DNA of 64,000 bases from Chromatocurvus sp046260765 (GCA_046260765.1 JBHEOO010000007.1:1-64000); one strand, 5' to 3'. Shown: positions 1 to 9,470, numbered from the stretch's first letter. A program made the numbers and translations. The notes: generated by a model from the letters alone, not told the origin.

Positions 1-172
1 GCGTTAGCGCGGGCGGGGTGTTCCGGCGGCCCCGCAGCGCTCATGACTGTGTGCCTTGTTCAGATGGACACTGGTTTAGATAAACATTGTTGCCCATGAA
101 CGATGCTGTTTAGACAGCAGCGCATCACGGATCAACACGCGATACAGTGAATAACGCTGCATCAAATGTCAC

Positions 173-313
173 TCAAGGCGTTTCTTTGGTCTTCCTACGC
201 TCGGCGTCTTTGCGGATTTCACGTTTGACTGAGATTAGCTGCCAGAATCCAAAGCCAAATACAATTCCAAAAAACAGAAGCGCCTGAAGCGCCTTGAATT
301 CACCATATTCCAT
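173..313 (-). CDS. small single-pass membrane protein, unknown function (46 aa)
   Basis: A 46-residue open frame that reads like a real small membrane protein. It has an acidic, soluble start (MEYGEFKAL), one hydrophobic segment at about residues 10-28 (LLFFGIVFGFGFWQLI), and a strongly basic tail rich in K, R and E. This is the layout of an N-out/C-in anchor peptide. On the minus strand GGGAG lies 9-10 nt before the ATG, a good ribosome binding site. No cysteine or known motif is visible, and I do not recognise a family. It stands alone, divergent from the polyphosphate kinase gene. The call rests on the hydrophobic/basic architecture and the ribosome binding site; a chance frame remains possible. 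Confidence 0.55.
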   Translation of the reverse strand: MEYGEFKALQALLFFGIVFGFGFWQLISVKREIRKDAERRKTKETP

Positions 314-702
314 GTCTGCTTACTCCCATTTCACAGTACCTGCTGAGATGCATTGTCATCTTCTTCACTCCTTTAGCACCGAGTCCCGCCGTGCTATAAG
401 TATAATAGTGTGCATGATAGTGGATATGACACTGCGCCTACTGTGGCGCAATGGTAAATGACGTCCGACTTTGCGGCCTGGACGTTCCCGCTCAACCAAT
501 ACTGTGCGTCCACCCCCGAGCAAGCCTGCGAGAACTGCGACTGCCTGAACTGAGCAGGCGACTTCATGGCCTGGTCTACACTTATGCGCATTGTGTATGA
601 GAAGGTGCTTAACCCACAGCGAAAGCGCAGGACGGTCTCTGCGCGGTACTGCCGAAAACGGGCGCAAGCTGATCGGTAAGCCACGGGGAATTCTCAAGGA
701 CG
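314..702. other. intergenic, no gene supported
   Basis: About 390 bases between the divergent small membrane protein and the polyphosphate kinase gene. Long frames exist on the minus strand, but their arginine- and proline-rich translations run deep antisense to the kinase and look like shadows. No tRNA fold, repeat or convincing terminator was seen. Promoters for both flanking genes presumably lie here, but I could not pick a clear -35/-10 pair. Confidence 0.5.
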
Positions 703-717
703 GTGGAGGGAATGTGT

Positions 718-2745
718 GTGCAGGGACGCTATCTCGATCGCGATGTCTCTGATCTCGCCTACGTGCGACGCATCGCGGCCAAGGGGGACGAAGGGGCGAT
801 ACCGCTTCTGGAGCGACTGCGCTTTCTCGAAATAGCGGCCGCCATCCTGGATGAGTTTGTCGCCGTGCGCCTGCCCGTTGTGGCCGCTCCCTCCCGCGCC
901 GTCGTGCATGCAGGCATTGCATCGTTGCGCTGCGAAATTCTGAGGTGCCTCGGGGGAATTCTGCCACAGCTCGCCGAAGCCGGGGTCGCGCTGGTATTCC
1001 CAGGCGCCGTCGGGCATGACCATAACCCGACGGTGGATGCGGCGGTCATCGATGCCGCCTTTCGCCGCACGCTCCTGCCCGGCCTGACACCGCTCACCGT
1101 GGACCGGGAGCATCCCTTTCCGCAACTGCTCCATGGACAGCGTGCCCTGCTGCTGGCGTCTGATCAGGAGGATGGCGGCGAGGCGAAACCGCTGATTGTG
1201 CCCCTATCGTGCAACCTGCCCGAGTATGTCAGCCTCGCGCCGGGTCGCTGGATGCGTAGCGACCACCTGTTGCGCGTCTGCGTCGATCGATTGCTGCCCG
1301 GGCGACGGATCCGGTCCGCGGCACTGATTCGTGTGCTGCGGCTCAACGATCTGCCTATCGCCGATGATTTTCGCAGCCTGCGTGACGAGGTTTCGCGCGG
1401 CCTCGAGGAGCGGCTGCGTAATCCCGTGAGTTGCATCGAGGCAGACGAGCATGCGCCCGGGCATCTGCTACGCCTCGCCGCTGCGCATCTGTTCAAGGAC
1501 GATGGCGCCGGTGACGGGCACATCTGCACTCTGCCCTGGGACGCTATCGCTGGGCTGACAGGTCTGCGGCAGCTCGCAGAGAAGCACATCGCCCGCGACG
1601 CACTGCGCTGCCGGACGCATAAGCCGGTGCCTTTGCCGGCATTCGAGCAGCACGGTGGCGATCTTTTTGCCGCCATGGCGGAGGGCGATTTCCTGCTGCA
1701 CTCTCCCTACCACGATTTTGCCGCCTTCACCTCGCTGCTGCGGCAGGCGGCCCGCGATCCCGACGTCGTGGCAATTCGCCAGACGCTCTATCGCACTGAA
1801 GAGAGTGTCGTTGAAAATCTCCTCGAGGCTGCCCGGCGCGGCAAGGATGTCACGGTTGTTGTTGAAATCGAGGCGCGTGAGAACGAGCGCCAGAACATCG
1901 CACTATCTGTAGAGCTGGAGCGCGCCGGTGCGCACATCGTGCACGGCATCGTCGGTCTGAAGGTGCACGCAAAACTGTTGCATATCGTACGCCGCGAAGA
2001 CGAGGCGCTGCGTGAATATGCGGTGTTTTCCACGGGGAATTTCCATCCGGGTAACGCGGCAACCTACGGCGACCTCACTCTGTTCACGGCCGAGCCTGGC
2101 CTGGCGGCGGACCTCAGGGGTGTGCTGAATTATGTCACCGGCCATCTGCCCGCGCCGCACAGCGGGCAGCTCGTGGTCGCCCCCCATGCGTTGCGCGACA
2201 CGCTGCTGGAATGCATCGCCCGCGAGGCGGCGAACGCCCGCGAGGGCCAGCCCAGTGGCATCTGGTTCAAGGTTAACTCGCTGCTGGACCGGGCTATTAT
2301 CGACGCACTCTACGATGCTGCCGCGGCCGGTGTGCCGGTGCGCGGCTGCGTGCGCCGCCACTGCGCCCTGCGGCCGGGGATGGCTGACGCCGCGGCCGGT
2401 ATCGAGATCAGAAGCCTGATCGGCCGCTTTCTGGAACACACCCGCCTGATCTGTTTCGGCAACGGCGCTCCGCTGCCATCGCCCCGGGCGCGGATCTTCC
2501 TCGCTTCAGCGGACTGGATGCCGCGCAACTTCGACGAGCGCGTTGAAGTTCTGGTGCCCATCAATGACCCGCGGCTGCGGCAGGCACTGCTGCATTACTA
2601 CATGCCGGCTTATCTGGAGGACGACAGCGACAGCTGGGTCCTCGACGCGGATGGTGCCTACCACCGTTTGGACTCGACCGGACGTTCCGCGCAGGAAGGA
2701 TTCCTTCGCGACCCGCTCCCCGTCGCCCCGGCCATCACTCGCTGA
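718..2745 (+). CDS. ppk1: polyphosphate kinase 1 (PPK1)
   Basis: Reversible transfer of the ATP gamma-phosphate to inorganic polyphosphate. The protein has the PPK1 order: an N-terminal helical domain (about residues 1-90), a head domain, and two phospholipase-D-like C-terminal domains. The autophosphorylated histidine sits in KVHAKL at about residue 417. The second conserved histidine is in RFLEH at about residue 574. The segment IWFKVNSLLD...ALYDAAAAGVPV matches the PPK1 nucleotide-site region, although the usual VRGxCxLRPG reads VRRHCALRPG. I chose GTG at 718 because GGAGG (705-709) is 8 nt upstream; GTG 703 and ATG 712 are alternatives with poorer spacing. At about 675 aa it is normal length. 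No exopolyphosphatase gene is adjacent. Confidence 0.9.
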   Translation: MQGRYLDRDVSDLAYVRRIAAKGDEGAIPLLERLRFLEIAAAILDEFVAVRLPVVAAPSRAVVHAGIASLRCEILRCLGGILPQLAEAGVALVFPGAVGHDHNPTVDAAVIDAAFRRTLLPGLTPLTVDREHPFPQLLHGQRALLLASDQEDGGEAKPLIVPLSCNLPEYVSLAPGRWMRSDHLLRVCVDRLLPGRRIRSAALIRVLRLNDLPIADDFRSLRDEVSRGLEERLRNPVSCIEADEHAPGHLLRLAAAHLFKDDGAGDGHICTLPWDAIAGLTGLRQLAEKHIARDALRCRTHKPVPLPAFEQHGGDLFAAMAEGDFLLHSPYHDFAAFTSLLRQAARDPDVVAIRQTLYRTEESVVENLLEAARRGKDVTVVVEIEARENERQNIALSVELERAGAHIVHGIVGLKVHAKLLHIVRREDEALREYAVFSTGNFHPGNAATYGDLTLFTAEPGLAADLRGVLNYVTGHLPAPHSGQLVVAPHALRDTLLECIAREAANAREGQPSGIWFKVNSLLDRAIIDALYDAAAAGVPVRGCVRRHCALRPGMADAAAGIEIRSLIGRFLEHTRLICFGNGAPLPSPRARIFLASADWMPRNFDERVEVLVPINDPRLRQALLHYYMPAYLEDDSDSWVLDADGAYHRLDSTGRSAQEGFLRDPLPVAPAITR

Positions 2746-2794
2746 AGCCGCCGCGCCTGCGGGTGACCTTGCGGCATGGCAGCTTCGGGAATAA

Positions 2795-3862
2795 TCAGCG
2801 GGGCGGCGTACTACCGTCGAGGCCGGCCTGGCCAGGGGTGGCCCCGGTGTCCACGGCTGCGATGGCGTTGCCGCCCGGCGCCGAACCCGGCGCCCGAACT
2901 GGTCCGGGCGCCGCTTCAGGCTCCGGCTCCCGCTCTGTTTTGGGCTCTTGCTCCCGCGCTGGGTCAGGCTCTAACTGCTGATCTGGTTCAGGTTTCGGCG
3001 CCTCTGGTTCGGGTCTCGGCGCTGCCTCTGGTTCGGGTCTCGGCGCTGCCTCTGGTTCGGGTTTCGGTGCTGCCTCTGGTTCCGCTTCTGGCTCGGCCTC
3101 TGATTCCAGACCGATCGCCGGCAGCGGCAATTCCAGGAAGTGATAGTCCTCGAGTTTCACATCGTCAAGACCGATCTGGTCAAACGGGTTTTCCATGTCC
3201 GCCTGTACGTTGTACAGGGTGATCAGAATGAAGCCGTGGAGGAGGCTCAGGGTGTAGGTGATCCACGCCGGCTTGTCGACCAGGTGGTAGACGATGGTCG
3301 GTGTGAACACCACCGGAAAAATAAATACGAAAACCAGGCAATAGGCGCGCAGACTGATCGGAGTCCCGTGTACTTTCAGGCCGATCGTCTTCTCCATGCT
3401 TTCATGTACATCCTGCATGAAACGGATGATCTTGAGCGCTCCGCTGTTCGATAGCTGCGACCGATGGTCTCGGATGAACGCAACGAACCCGTTGGCGATT
3501 GTCTCCGCTTCAGCGTTCGACATGCCGTTTGAGGACAGCGCCTTCAGAAAGGCATCGCAGAGTCTGCGCAATTCTTTCCTCGCCCAATCCTTCTGAGGCC
3601 GCGTCAACTTCGGCGCCTGCTCAAAAGCGTAGTGCACGGACAGCGTCGACGACTTGAACTGGCTCAGGAACTCCAGCGCGTCATCCCGCCGCTTGAAGGC
3701 TTCGCGAATGGTAAAAACGAGGGGAAAAACCACAGCGATGCTGAACAGAGTCACATTCAGATCGTAGGAAAAACCCAGTGCGAGGCAGAGCCAGGTGATC
3801 GCTGCGCAAAAGATCAGCAGCAGCGCCGTACGGAAATCGACAATCGCAAGGTACTTCTGCAT
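2795..3862 (-). CDS. bestrophin-like membrane protein with Pro/Glu repeat tail
   Basis: Residues 1-230 resemble bacterial bestrophin-family anion channels. There are two hydrophobic hairpins (about 10-50 and 175-225), a cytosolic helical region between them, and the sequence ENPFDQIGLDDV after the last membrane segment, where bestrophins carry an acidic NPFG.D.nDl-type clasp. The rest is a low-complexity tail of PEPEAAPR-type octads encoded by a 24-bp tandem repeat. I chose the ATG at 3862 (MQKYLAIVDF), which has GAGG about 7 nt upstream, over an upstream in-frame start that would add a soluble, non-homologous leader. It is shorter than canonical bestrophins (about 290-300 aa for the channel core), so channel function is inferred, not shown. 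Confidence 0.6.
   Translation of the reverse strand: MQKYLAIVDFRTALLLIFCAAITWLCLALGFSYDLNVTLFSIAVVFPLVFTIREAFKRRDDALEFLSQFKSSTLSVHYAFEQAPKLTRPQKDWARKELRRLCDAFLKALSSNGMSNAEAETIANGFVAFIRDHRSQLSNSGALKIIRFMQDVHESMEKTIGLKVHGTPISLRAYCLVFVFIFPVVFTPTIVYHLVDKPAWITYTLSLLHGFILITLYNVQADMENPFDQIGLDDVKLEDYHFLELPLPAIGLESEAEPEAEPEAAPKPEPEAAPRPEPEAAPRPEPEAPKPEPDQQLEPDPAREQEPKTEREPEPEAAPGPVRAPGSAPGGNAIAAVDTGATPGQAGLDGSTPPR
3001..3096. repeat. 24-bp tandem repeat, about 4 copies
   Basis: Head-to-tail units of 24 bases starting CCTCTGGTTCGGG, with the first two nearly identical and the last two diverged. On the coding (minus) strand they encode PEPEAAPR-like octads in the tail of the bestrophin-like protein. 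The unit is a multiple of three, so copy-number change would alter tail length without shifting frame. Confidence 0.85.
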
Positions 3863-4037
3863 GGACGGGCCTCGGGACTGCTGGGATGAACGGCTATAAA
3901 AACACTGAAGCCCAGAGGAATCCAGCCCCGCAAAACGTGCTGCGGACAAAGCCGATCCGGGTACCGCAGTCAGCTATGTTTGCCGTGCCGCCGTGCCGGG
4001 CCTAGACTCAGGGGAAAGCCATGGGAATACGATACTC

Positions 4038-5066
4038 ATGCCGGCTCCGATGAAAGTCTGTTTTTGTCTGGCGCTGACCCTGTGGGTCAGCGACGCTATC
4101 GCAGCCAAACCGCTGTTCGCGGAGCGTTCGGTGTTTGAACTCACGCTGGCGGGCCCCTTTGATCGCATCGATAGTGAGCGCGACAAGGCACAGGAGTACC
4201 CGGGCACGGTCAGCTACAACAGCGCTGGCGAAGCTGTAGAGCTGGACCTCAAGTACACCGTGCGCGGCAACTTCCGCTTACAGAAACGCGTGTGCCAGCA
4301 CGCGCAGCTCTGGCTGGATCTCAAAAAGAACAAAGTCGAGGGCACGCTCTTTGAAGGGCAGAACAAGCTCAAGCTGGTCGTGCAGTGCCGTGACCGAGAT
4401 ACGCACGAGGATTACCTCGCTCTCGAGGAGCAGGTGTACCGCATGTTCAACCTGCTCTCCCCGATCAGTCTGCGCACGCGGCTCGTGCGTGTCACCTATC
4501 GGGATTCCGAGAGCGGCGGGGAGCGCACGCACCTCGGCTTTATCATCCAGCACCAGAAACGCCTGGCCAGGGAGCTGGATATGGACGTGCTCGAGGTGCC
4601 GAACCTGCCAATCCACGACCTCGATCCGCACCAGAGCAGTCTCGTGGCCCTGTTCATGTTTCTGATTGCCAACACGGACTACTCGATGATCGCCGGCAAG
4701 CCCGATGAAGACTGTTGTCACAACACCAAGCCCCTGGTGGACGCCGCCGGTCGGGTCTATGCGGTGCCATACGATTTCGACTCGACGGGCTATGTGAGTG
4801 CCAACTATGCGCAGGTATCCGAGGGCCTCGGCCAGCGCAGTATCAAGGATCGTGTCTATCGGGGTTTCTGTGTGGACGACGCTATATTGGCGGCGAATCT
4901 GGCGACGTTACGCCAGCAGCAGTCGGCAATCCTCGCCATCGCCGGCGATAGCTCGATTGTGTCGCAGCGGAAGGCGAAGCAGGCGGTGCGTCTGCTGGAG
5001 CGCTCCTTTGACATCATCAATGATGAGCGTCGACTGCAGCGTGAAGTCATCAGGGCTTGCCGGTGA
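4038..5066 (+). CDS. secreted protein resembling the CotH kinase-like fold
   Basis: Begins with a signal peptide (MKVCFCLALTLWVSDAIA, cleavage likely after AIA), so the mature protein is periplasmic or exported. The C-terminal half has a kinase-like pattern: FLIANTDYSM (N-x-D loop), then a short Cys-Cys-His-Asn stretch, and VPYDFDSTGYV, which resembles the N-x-D and DxD motifs of CotH/atypical kinases. The assignment to that fold is my inference from these motifs. The start is ATG 4038 or ATG 4050; both keep the signal peptide. It overlaps the next gene by 4 nt (GTGA), so the two are probably translated together with the phosphatase, which would make an export-linked phosphorylation/dephosphorylation pair conceivable. 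Confidence 0.5.
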   Translation: MPAPMKVCFCLALTLWVSDAIAAKPLFAERSVFELTLAGPFDRIDSERDKAQEYPGTVSYNSAGEAVELDLKYTVRGNFRLQKRVCQHAQLWLDLKKNKVEGTLFEGQNKLKLVVQCRDRDTHEDYLALEEQVYRMFNLLSPISLRTRLVRVTYRDSESGGERTHLGFIIQHQKRLARELDMDVLEVPNLPIHDLDPHQSSLVALFMFLIANTDYSMIAGKPDEDCCHNTKPLVDAAGRVYAVPYDFDSTGYVSANYAQVSEGLGQRSIKDRVYRGFCVDDAILAANLATLRQQQSAILAIAGDSSIVSQRKAKQAVRLLERSFDIINDERRLQREVIRACR

Positions 5067-6400
5067 GGAGGCGTCATCGCTGTCTCGCGCGGGCGTGGCT
5101 TGTCCTGTGCCTGCTACCGGCGCTGGCCTGGCCCCAGACTGAGGTTGAACCGTACAACTGGCAGGGTGTTGCCCGCATCGTGGCCCTTGGCGACATCCAC
5201 GGCGACTACGATAATTACCTGCGCGCCCTGGATGAGGCGCAGGTCATTGATCGTCGTCAACGCTGGAGTGCGGGCAGAACCCATCTCGTGCAGCTGGGTG
5301 ATATTCCTGATCGCGGGCCCGATACAGCAAAAATCATCCGTCATCTGCAGAAGTTAGAGCAGCAGGCCATCCGCGCCGGCGGCCGCGTGCACGCGCTGGT
5401 GGGTAACCACGAGGCGATGAATATGATCGGCGACCTGCGTTACGTGCACCCCGGCGAGTACAGCGCTCTCGCCAGCCGGCGGGCGCAGGCGCTGCTGGAA
5501 AACTACTACGAGCGCGTGGTGGCTTTCCGCAGGGAGCAGGACGCCGCCTACGAACCGACCGGCGCTGATCGCGAAGCCTGGTTTGCCGAACATCCGCAGG
5601 GCTTTATCGAGCATCGCCGGCACTGGCACCCCGAGGGCGAGTTCGGTCGTTGGGTGCTGGACCATCCAGCTGTGCTACGCATCAACGACACACTTTTCGT
5701 GCATGGCGGCTTGAGTCCGGCCCTCGCGGGGCTGCCACTCGAGACGATCAATAACCGCATACGCGACGAGCTGGCAAATGCCGGGAGGGGCGAGCAGCCC
5801 CTGTTCCTGGAGCGCGAGGACGGACCCCTCTGGTACCGCGGGCTGGCCACCATTGAGGGTGGCGCCGATGAAAACGAGGTGGCAGCTCTGCTACGCGACT
5901 ATGGCGTGACGCGCATCGTTGTCGGGCACACGCCCGGCTTCGGCACTGTGATACCGCGCTTCGACGGTCGCGTGCTGCTTGCCGACAGCGGCATCGGCAG
6001 TGCCTACGGTGGTTATGTGGCAAGCGTGCTGATTGAGGGTGACACGGCTTATACGGTGCAGGAGGGCACACGTATCGAGCTCCCCGACCACGACAGCGAG
6101 CTCCTGCCGTATCTGCGTAGCATTGCGCAGTTGCTCACGACGCCGGCGCCGAATCTGCTCAGGCTCATCGAGACTCTCGAGGCTGAGGCTGAGGCTGAGG
6201 CGGAGGCGGAGCAACCGGTCGACTCGGCAGCGGATCTGTTATCGCAATTGCATAAGGCTTCAGAGCAATGGCAAATGGGCGGCGAGTTTGTTCGCACTCT
6301 GATCAGAAGTGAATCGGGGTGTGTCCGCAACCTATTCAGTGCACGTCTATGCCATGGCGACCTGGTCTATGGTTGCCTGAACAGTCGGGAGTTCTCATGA
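5063..6400 (+). CDS. secreted calcineurin-like metallophosphatase (Shewanella-like type)
   Basis: A hydrophobic leader (about residues 8-24, ending ALAWPQ) is followed by a complete PPP-type metallophosphoesterase signature: GDIHGDYDN (metal Asp and His), GDIPDRG, VGNHEAMN, then VVGHTPGF and a later Asp-Ser. This order matches the Shewanella-like protein phosphatase group, which acts on phosphoesters or phosphoproteins outside the cytoplasm. An unusual acidic EAEAEAEAEAE run near residue 375 comes from a GAGGCT hexamer repeat. GTG 5063 is chosen because it forms GTGA with the preceding stop; a TTG two codons earlier is possible. The stop overlaps the next ATG (ATGA), so all three genes form one coupled unit. 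Confidence 0.78.
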   Translation: MRRRHRCLARAWLVLCLLPALAWPQTEVEPYNWQGVARIVALGDIHGDYDNYLRALDEAQVIDRRQRWSAGRTHLVQLGDIPDRGPDTAKIIRHLQKLEQQAIRAGGRVHALVGNHEAMNMIGDLRYVHPGEYSALASRRAQALLENYYERVVAFRREQDAAYEPTGADREAWFAEHPQGFIEHRRHWHPEGEFGRWVLDHPAVLRINDTLFVHGGLSPALAGLPLETINNRIRDELANAGRGEQPLFLEREDGPLWYRGLATIEGGADENEVAALLRDYGVTRIVVGHTPGFGTVIPRFDGRVLLADSGIGSAYGGYVASVLIEGDTAYTVQEGTRIELPDHDSELLPYLRSIAQLLTTPAPNLLRLIETLEAEAEAEAEAEQPVDSAADLLSQLHKASEQWQMGGEFVRTLIRSESGCVRNLFSARLCHGDLVYGCLNSREFS

Positions 6401-8577
6401 ACGAGTCACGTGCTTCGATGTGGTCGGACTGGGTACAGGTCTTTGAGCTTCTTATATTGATACGGGTGCCGTTGTTGCTCGTTCTCGGCGGCTCGTTCAT
6501 GGTGTATTACTTGCCGCAGTTCAGGGAACTGTTCGATCTGGCCTTGAGTCGGCCGGTCTGGGGACTCTGGGTCTGGTTGTTTACCGGTGGGCTGAGTCTT
6601 GCGGCGTGGTACTCAGCGCGCACGCTCTACAGCTTCGACTGGCCGCGCAGGGTTGAGAATACGCGTGTCCAGAAAATGTGCGGCAAGGTCTTGCCGCGTG
6701 TGCTCGCGACCCTGCTTCCGATCATCATGGCGCTGGTATTTCTCGCGTCGACATCCCCGGATGGCAGTATCGCCAGGTGGGTCTGGGCGGTGATGTTCGT
6801 TGCCCAGGCAGTGGCGCTGTTGCTGTTTACCGTGTTTCGGCGCGCGTTGATTCGCCGAACCGCCATCGGTCGTCTCGGCAAGGATTTTGACCCGGATCAG
6901 TACCGGGTATCAGCGACGCCGACGGTCGGTCGACTTGTGCAGTGGTCCGACCTTGGCCCTGCTCGATACATTCATATCGTCGCCGTAGCGATTCTGCTGG
7001 TTTCCTGGGTGGTTGGCCATTGGCTGCCGCACTGGATTGATTTGATTGGATCGCCCGGACTGGTCATCGGTTCGTTCATGATGCTGGTCTTTGCCAGCAC
7101 CGCGCCGGTGTATTTTGCGGCGCGCAAGCGCATTCCGCTGATCACCGCCCTGGTTGCATGGGCCACGCTGATGACGCTGATCGGCTTTAATGACAATCAT
7201 GTCGTTCGCCTTGAGGCCGGCGCCGATTCAGATCGGGATCCGCCGCCTGGTCTGAATTACACGGCGGGCGAGCGCGCCCGGCTGTCGACGTTCATGAGCG
7301 AATGGTGGGATGAATCGCGCCGGGAGCGATGCAACGATCAGGTCTATTTCATTTCCAGCGAGGGCGGCGGCATCCGCGCGGCGATGTGGACCGTGCTGGT
7401 GCTGTCGGAATTACAGCAAAAGACCTCGGGAAGATTATGGGAGTGCACCCTTGCCGTCAGCGGTGTGTCTGGTGGCAGTCTCGGGCTGGCGGCGTTTGCC
7501 AGCTACATGCGTGAGAACAGGCTGGCAATTCCGTCAGGAGCTAACCCGCTGGTGGGTTTTCTGGAAGACGATTTCCTGGCCCCGGTGCTGGGGGCGATGT
7601 TTGGCGGCGATCTTTTTCAGCGATTTCTGCCGGTTCGCTTGTTTACCGATCGGGGTCAGGCGCTGGAGCACGCCTGGGTGCGCGGCTACCGGCGGATAGT
7701 TATAAAGGATCATTCTGATGAGCCCAGTGCGGAGCCCTTGACGGATGGTCTCGAACTGGCCTTGGCCGAAACCGTGCGCGCGAAGGAAAACGACCGCTGG
7801 CTGACGGCGCTGTTTCTGAATACCACACTGGTCGACAGCGGCATGCGCCTGATTCAGCACCCGTTCGCGTCCCTCGATAGCGAAAAAGACGTTGCATCGC
7901 CATTCCCCGGCGCGGAGGACGGTGCCGCCTGGCTGCCGGCCGAGTTGCCGGTGTTCAGCGCCGTGCACAACAGCGCCAGGTTTACATTGGTGAGCCCCGC
8001 CGGGACTATTCTGAAACGCGACCAGGCCGGCGCCGGCGACACCGTCCGGCGGCTCGGGCAGGTGGTCGATGGCGGCTATTTCGAAAATTCCGGTGCCACC
8101 ACCCTGCAGGCTTTAATCACTGGCTACAGAGAAATGGTGGCCCGGCGCGGCGGCCCCGGAAAATTTCGGGTGATCCACATCAGTAACGACGTCGCGGTGC
8201 CGCCCTTTGCTCTTAACGGGGCCGATGCCTGCTCCGGCCTGGAATTTGCGTCCGGACCACCAGCGGGTCAGGCGCCGTTGTTTGGTGAGGCAAGGGCACC
8301 GCTTGTTGCCATTCTGCAAACGCGCGATGCTCGCGGCCAGTTTGCGCGTCAGGCACTGCTCGACAGCCTACAGCACCTCGACGACGGTCGCCTTTGGCAC
8401 TACCGACTCTGCCCGGGCCGACACCAGATCCCGCTGGGGTGGACAATCGGGGAGCAAACGACTGAAGAAATGCGGCGCCAGCTAGATAACGGCGACAACG
8501 ACGAGGCGGCTGGTATGGTTTTGAATACCGGTGAAATTGTCGGTCAGTTTCAAGCGGCTGAGCCGGCCTCCGGGTAG
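6397..8577 (+). CDS. membrane-anchored patatin-like phospholipase
   Basis: The first 300 or so residues hold several hydrophobic segments (about 20-42, 60-78, 105-125, 130-150, 195-215, 220-240, 255-270). The remainder is a patatin catalytic domain. SEGGGIRAAMW (about residue 322) is the oxyanion-hole loop, GVSGGS (about 355-360) carries the nucleophilic serine in G-x-S-x-G, and DGGYFENSG (Asp about 558) completes the Ser-Asp dyad. It would hydrolyse acyl lipids at the inner membrane. ATG 6397 overlaps the phosphatase stop by 4 nt. With 726 residues it is long for a patatin because of the membrane domain. Substrate cannot be read from sequence. Confidence 0.8.
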   Translation: MNESRASMWSDWVQVFELLILIRVPLLLVLGGSFMVYYLPQFRELFDLALSRPVWGLWVWLFTGGLSLAAWYSARTLYSFDWPRRVENTRVQKMCGKVLPRVLATLLPIIMALVFLASTSPDGSIARWVWAVMFVAQAVALLLFTVFRRALIRRTAIGRLGKDFDPDQYRVSATPTVGRLVQWSDLGPARYIHIVAVAILLVSWVVGHWLPHWIDLIGSPGLVIGSFMMLVFASTAPVYFAARKRIPLITALVAWATLMTLIGFNDNHVVRLEAGADSDRDPPPGLNYTAGERARLSTFMSEWWDESRRERCNDQVYFISSEGGGIRAAMWTVLVLSELQQKTSGRLWECTLAVSGVSGGSLGLAAFASYMRENRLAIPSGANPLVGFLEDDFLAPVLGAMFGGDLFQRFLPVRLFTDRGQALEHAWVRGYRRIVIKDHSDEPSAEPLTDGLELALAETVRAKENDRWLTALFLNTTLVDSGMRLIQHPFASLDSEKDVASPFPGAEDGAAWLPAELPVFSAVHNSARFTLVSPAGTILKRDQAGAGDTVRRLGQVVDGGYFENSGATTLQALITGYREMVARRGGPGKFRVIHISNDVAVPPFALNGADACSGLEFASGPPAGQAPLFGEARAPLVAILQTRDARGQFARQALLDSLQHLDDGRLWHYRLCPGRHQIPLGWTIGEQTTEEMRRQLDNGDNDEAAGMVLNTGEIVGQFQAAEPASG

Positions 8578-8858
8578 CGTGTTAAGTTCTATACAGGTCA
8601 TCGAACTTGTGGTTCTCTTCCGTTTTCCTGGCTGAAAACTTATGTCACCCCGGCTTATTCACCACCCGATCCAAGGTGTCGGCCCTCAGTTCTGTGCCTC
8701 GCCTCGCCGGGGTGGCCGGGGCGCGCTGTCTGCTGTTGGATGTAAACATCGGGTGGAAGTGAGTGGGCTTCAGCAATACATCGGCGCGTTGTGACACCTC
8801 GCACTCGGTGATAGCGTTACACATTGTTTTTTTGGGGCGACAGAAGGACCGAAACTTG

Positions 8859-9470
8859 ATGGACGATAGGTCTCAAGCTGCGCTGGTCGACGCGATGCGC
8901 GCGGGTAATGAAGCCGCATTTTCCCAGGCTGTTCACCGCTACACACCCGCCATGCTGTCGGCGATCAGGGGCTTGTGCGATCCCTCGACTGCCGAGGATG
9001 TTGTGCAGGAGAGCTGGCTGATTGTCATTCGGGCCATTAATGGCTTTGAGGGGCGAGCCACGCTGAAAACCTGGCTGTGCAGCATAGCGGTAAACGAGGC
9101 TCGTCAAAGACTGCGAAAAAAAAAGCGGGAGATTTCTGAGTCAGATATTGACGCGACTTCCGGCCCGTCACTGGAAGGCCGTTTCGGTGCCGGTGGCGGC
9201 TGGCTTTTCCCACCTACGGCATGGGCAGCCGATACGCTTGAGGGTTTGATCGAGCGAGACAGCCTCCAGCATTGCCTGGAAAAGCACATTGCGGCGCTCG
9301 GGGAGGATCAGCGCAGTGTGCTGATGCTGCGTGACCTTCAGCAAATGCCTTTCGAGGAAATTTGTAACATTTTGCAATTGAGTCACTCTAATACTCGTGT
9401 GGTGCTGCACCGCGCGCGACAGCGAATATTTACGATGGTGGACCATTTCATGGAGACAGGTGAATGCTGA
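8859..9470 (+). CDS. ECF-type RNA polymerase sigma factor (copy 1)
   Basis: A 203-aa group IV sigma-70 factor. Region 2 is seen in DVVQESWLIVIRAINGFEG...TWLCSIAVNEARQRLRKKK. Region 4 is seen in LGEDQRSVLMLRDLQQMPFEEICNILQLSHSNTRVVLHRARQRI. The linker carries GGGWLFPPTAW, matching SSGDWKSPPTQW in the second ECF factor at 19.9-20.6 kb, and both proteins end in ETGEC across the anti-sigma start codon, so they are paralogues of one subgroup. ATG 8859 has AGAAGGA about 10 nt upstream. The stop lies inside the start of the next gene (7-nt overlap). No copy of the shared TGTAAC promoter was found upstream, so autoregulation is not evident. Confidence 0.88.
   Translation: MDDRSQAALVDAMRAGNEAAFSQAVHRYTPAMLSAIRGLCDPSTAEDVVQESWLIVIRAINGFEGRATLKTWLCSIAVNEARQRLRKKKREISESDIDATSGPSLEGRFGAGGGWLFPPTAWAADTLEGLIERDSLQHCLEKHIAALGEDQRSVLMLRDLQQMPFEEICNILQLSHSNTRVVLHRARQRIFTMVDHFMETGEC

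Noticed and set aside
365..967. Long minus-strand frames at the start of the window
   Set aside because: Arg/Pro-rich shadows of the PPK gene with no domain or ribosome binding site.
6177..6211. GAGGCT hexamer run as a phase-variation switch in the phosphatase
   Set aside because: Six-base units do not shift frame, and the run is short and imperfect.
8800..8858. Autoregulatory copy of the shared promoter before the first ECF gene
   Set aside because: Only a minus-strand TGTAAC is present, without the second box.
9363..9390. TGTAAC inside the first ECF gene
   Set aside because: It is in coding sequence, with no ACATC box at the right distance.
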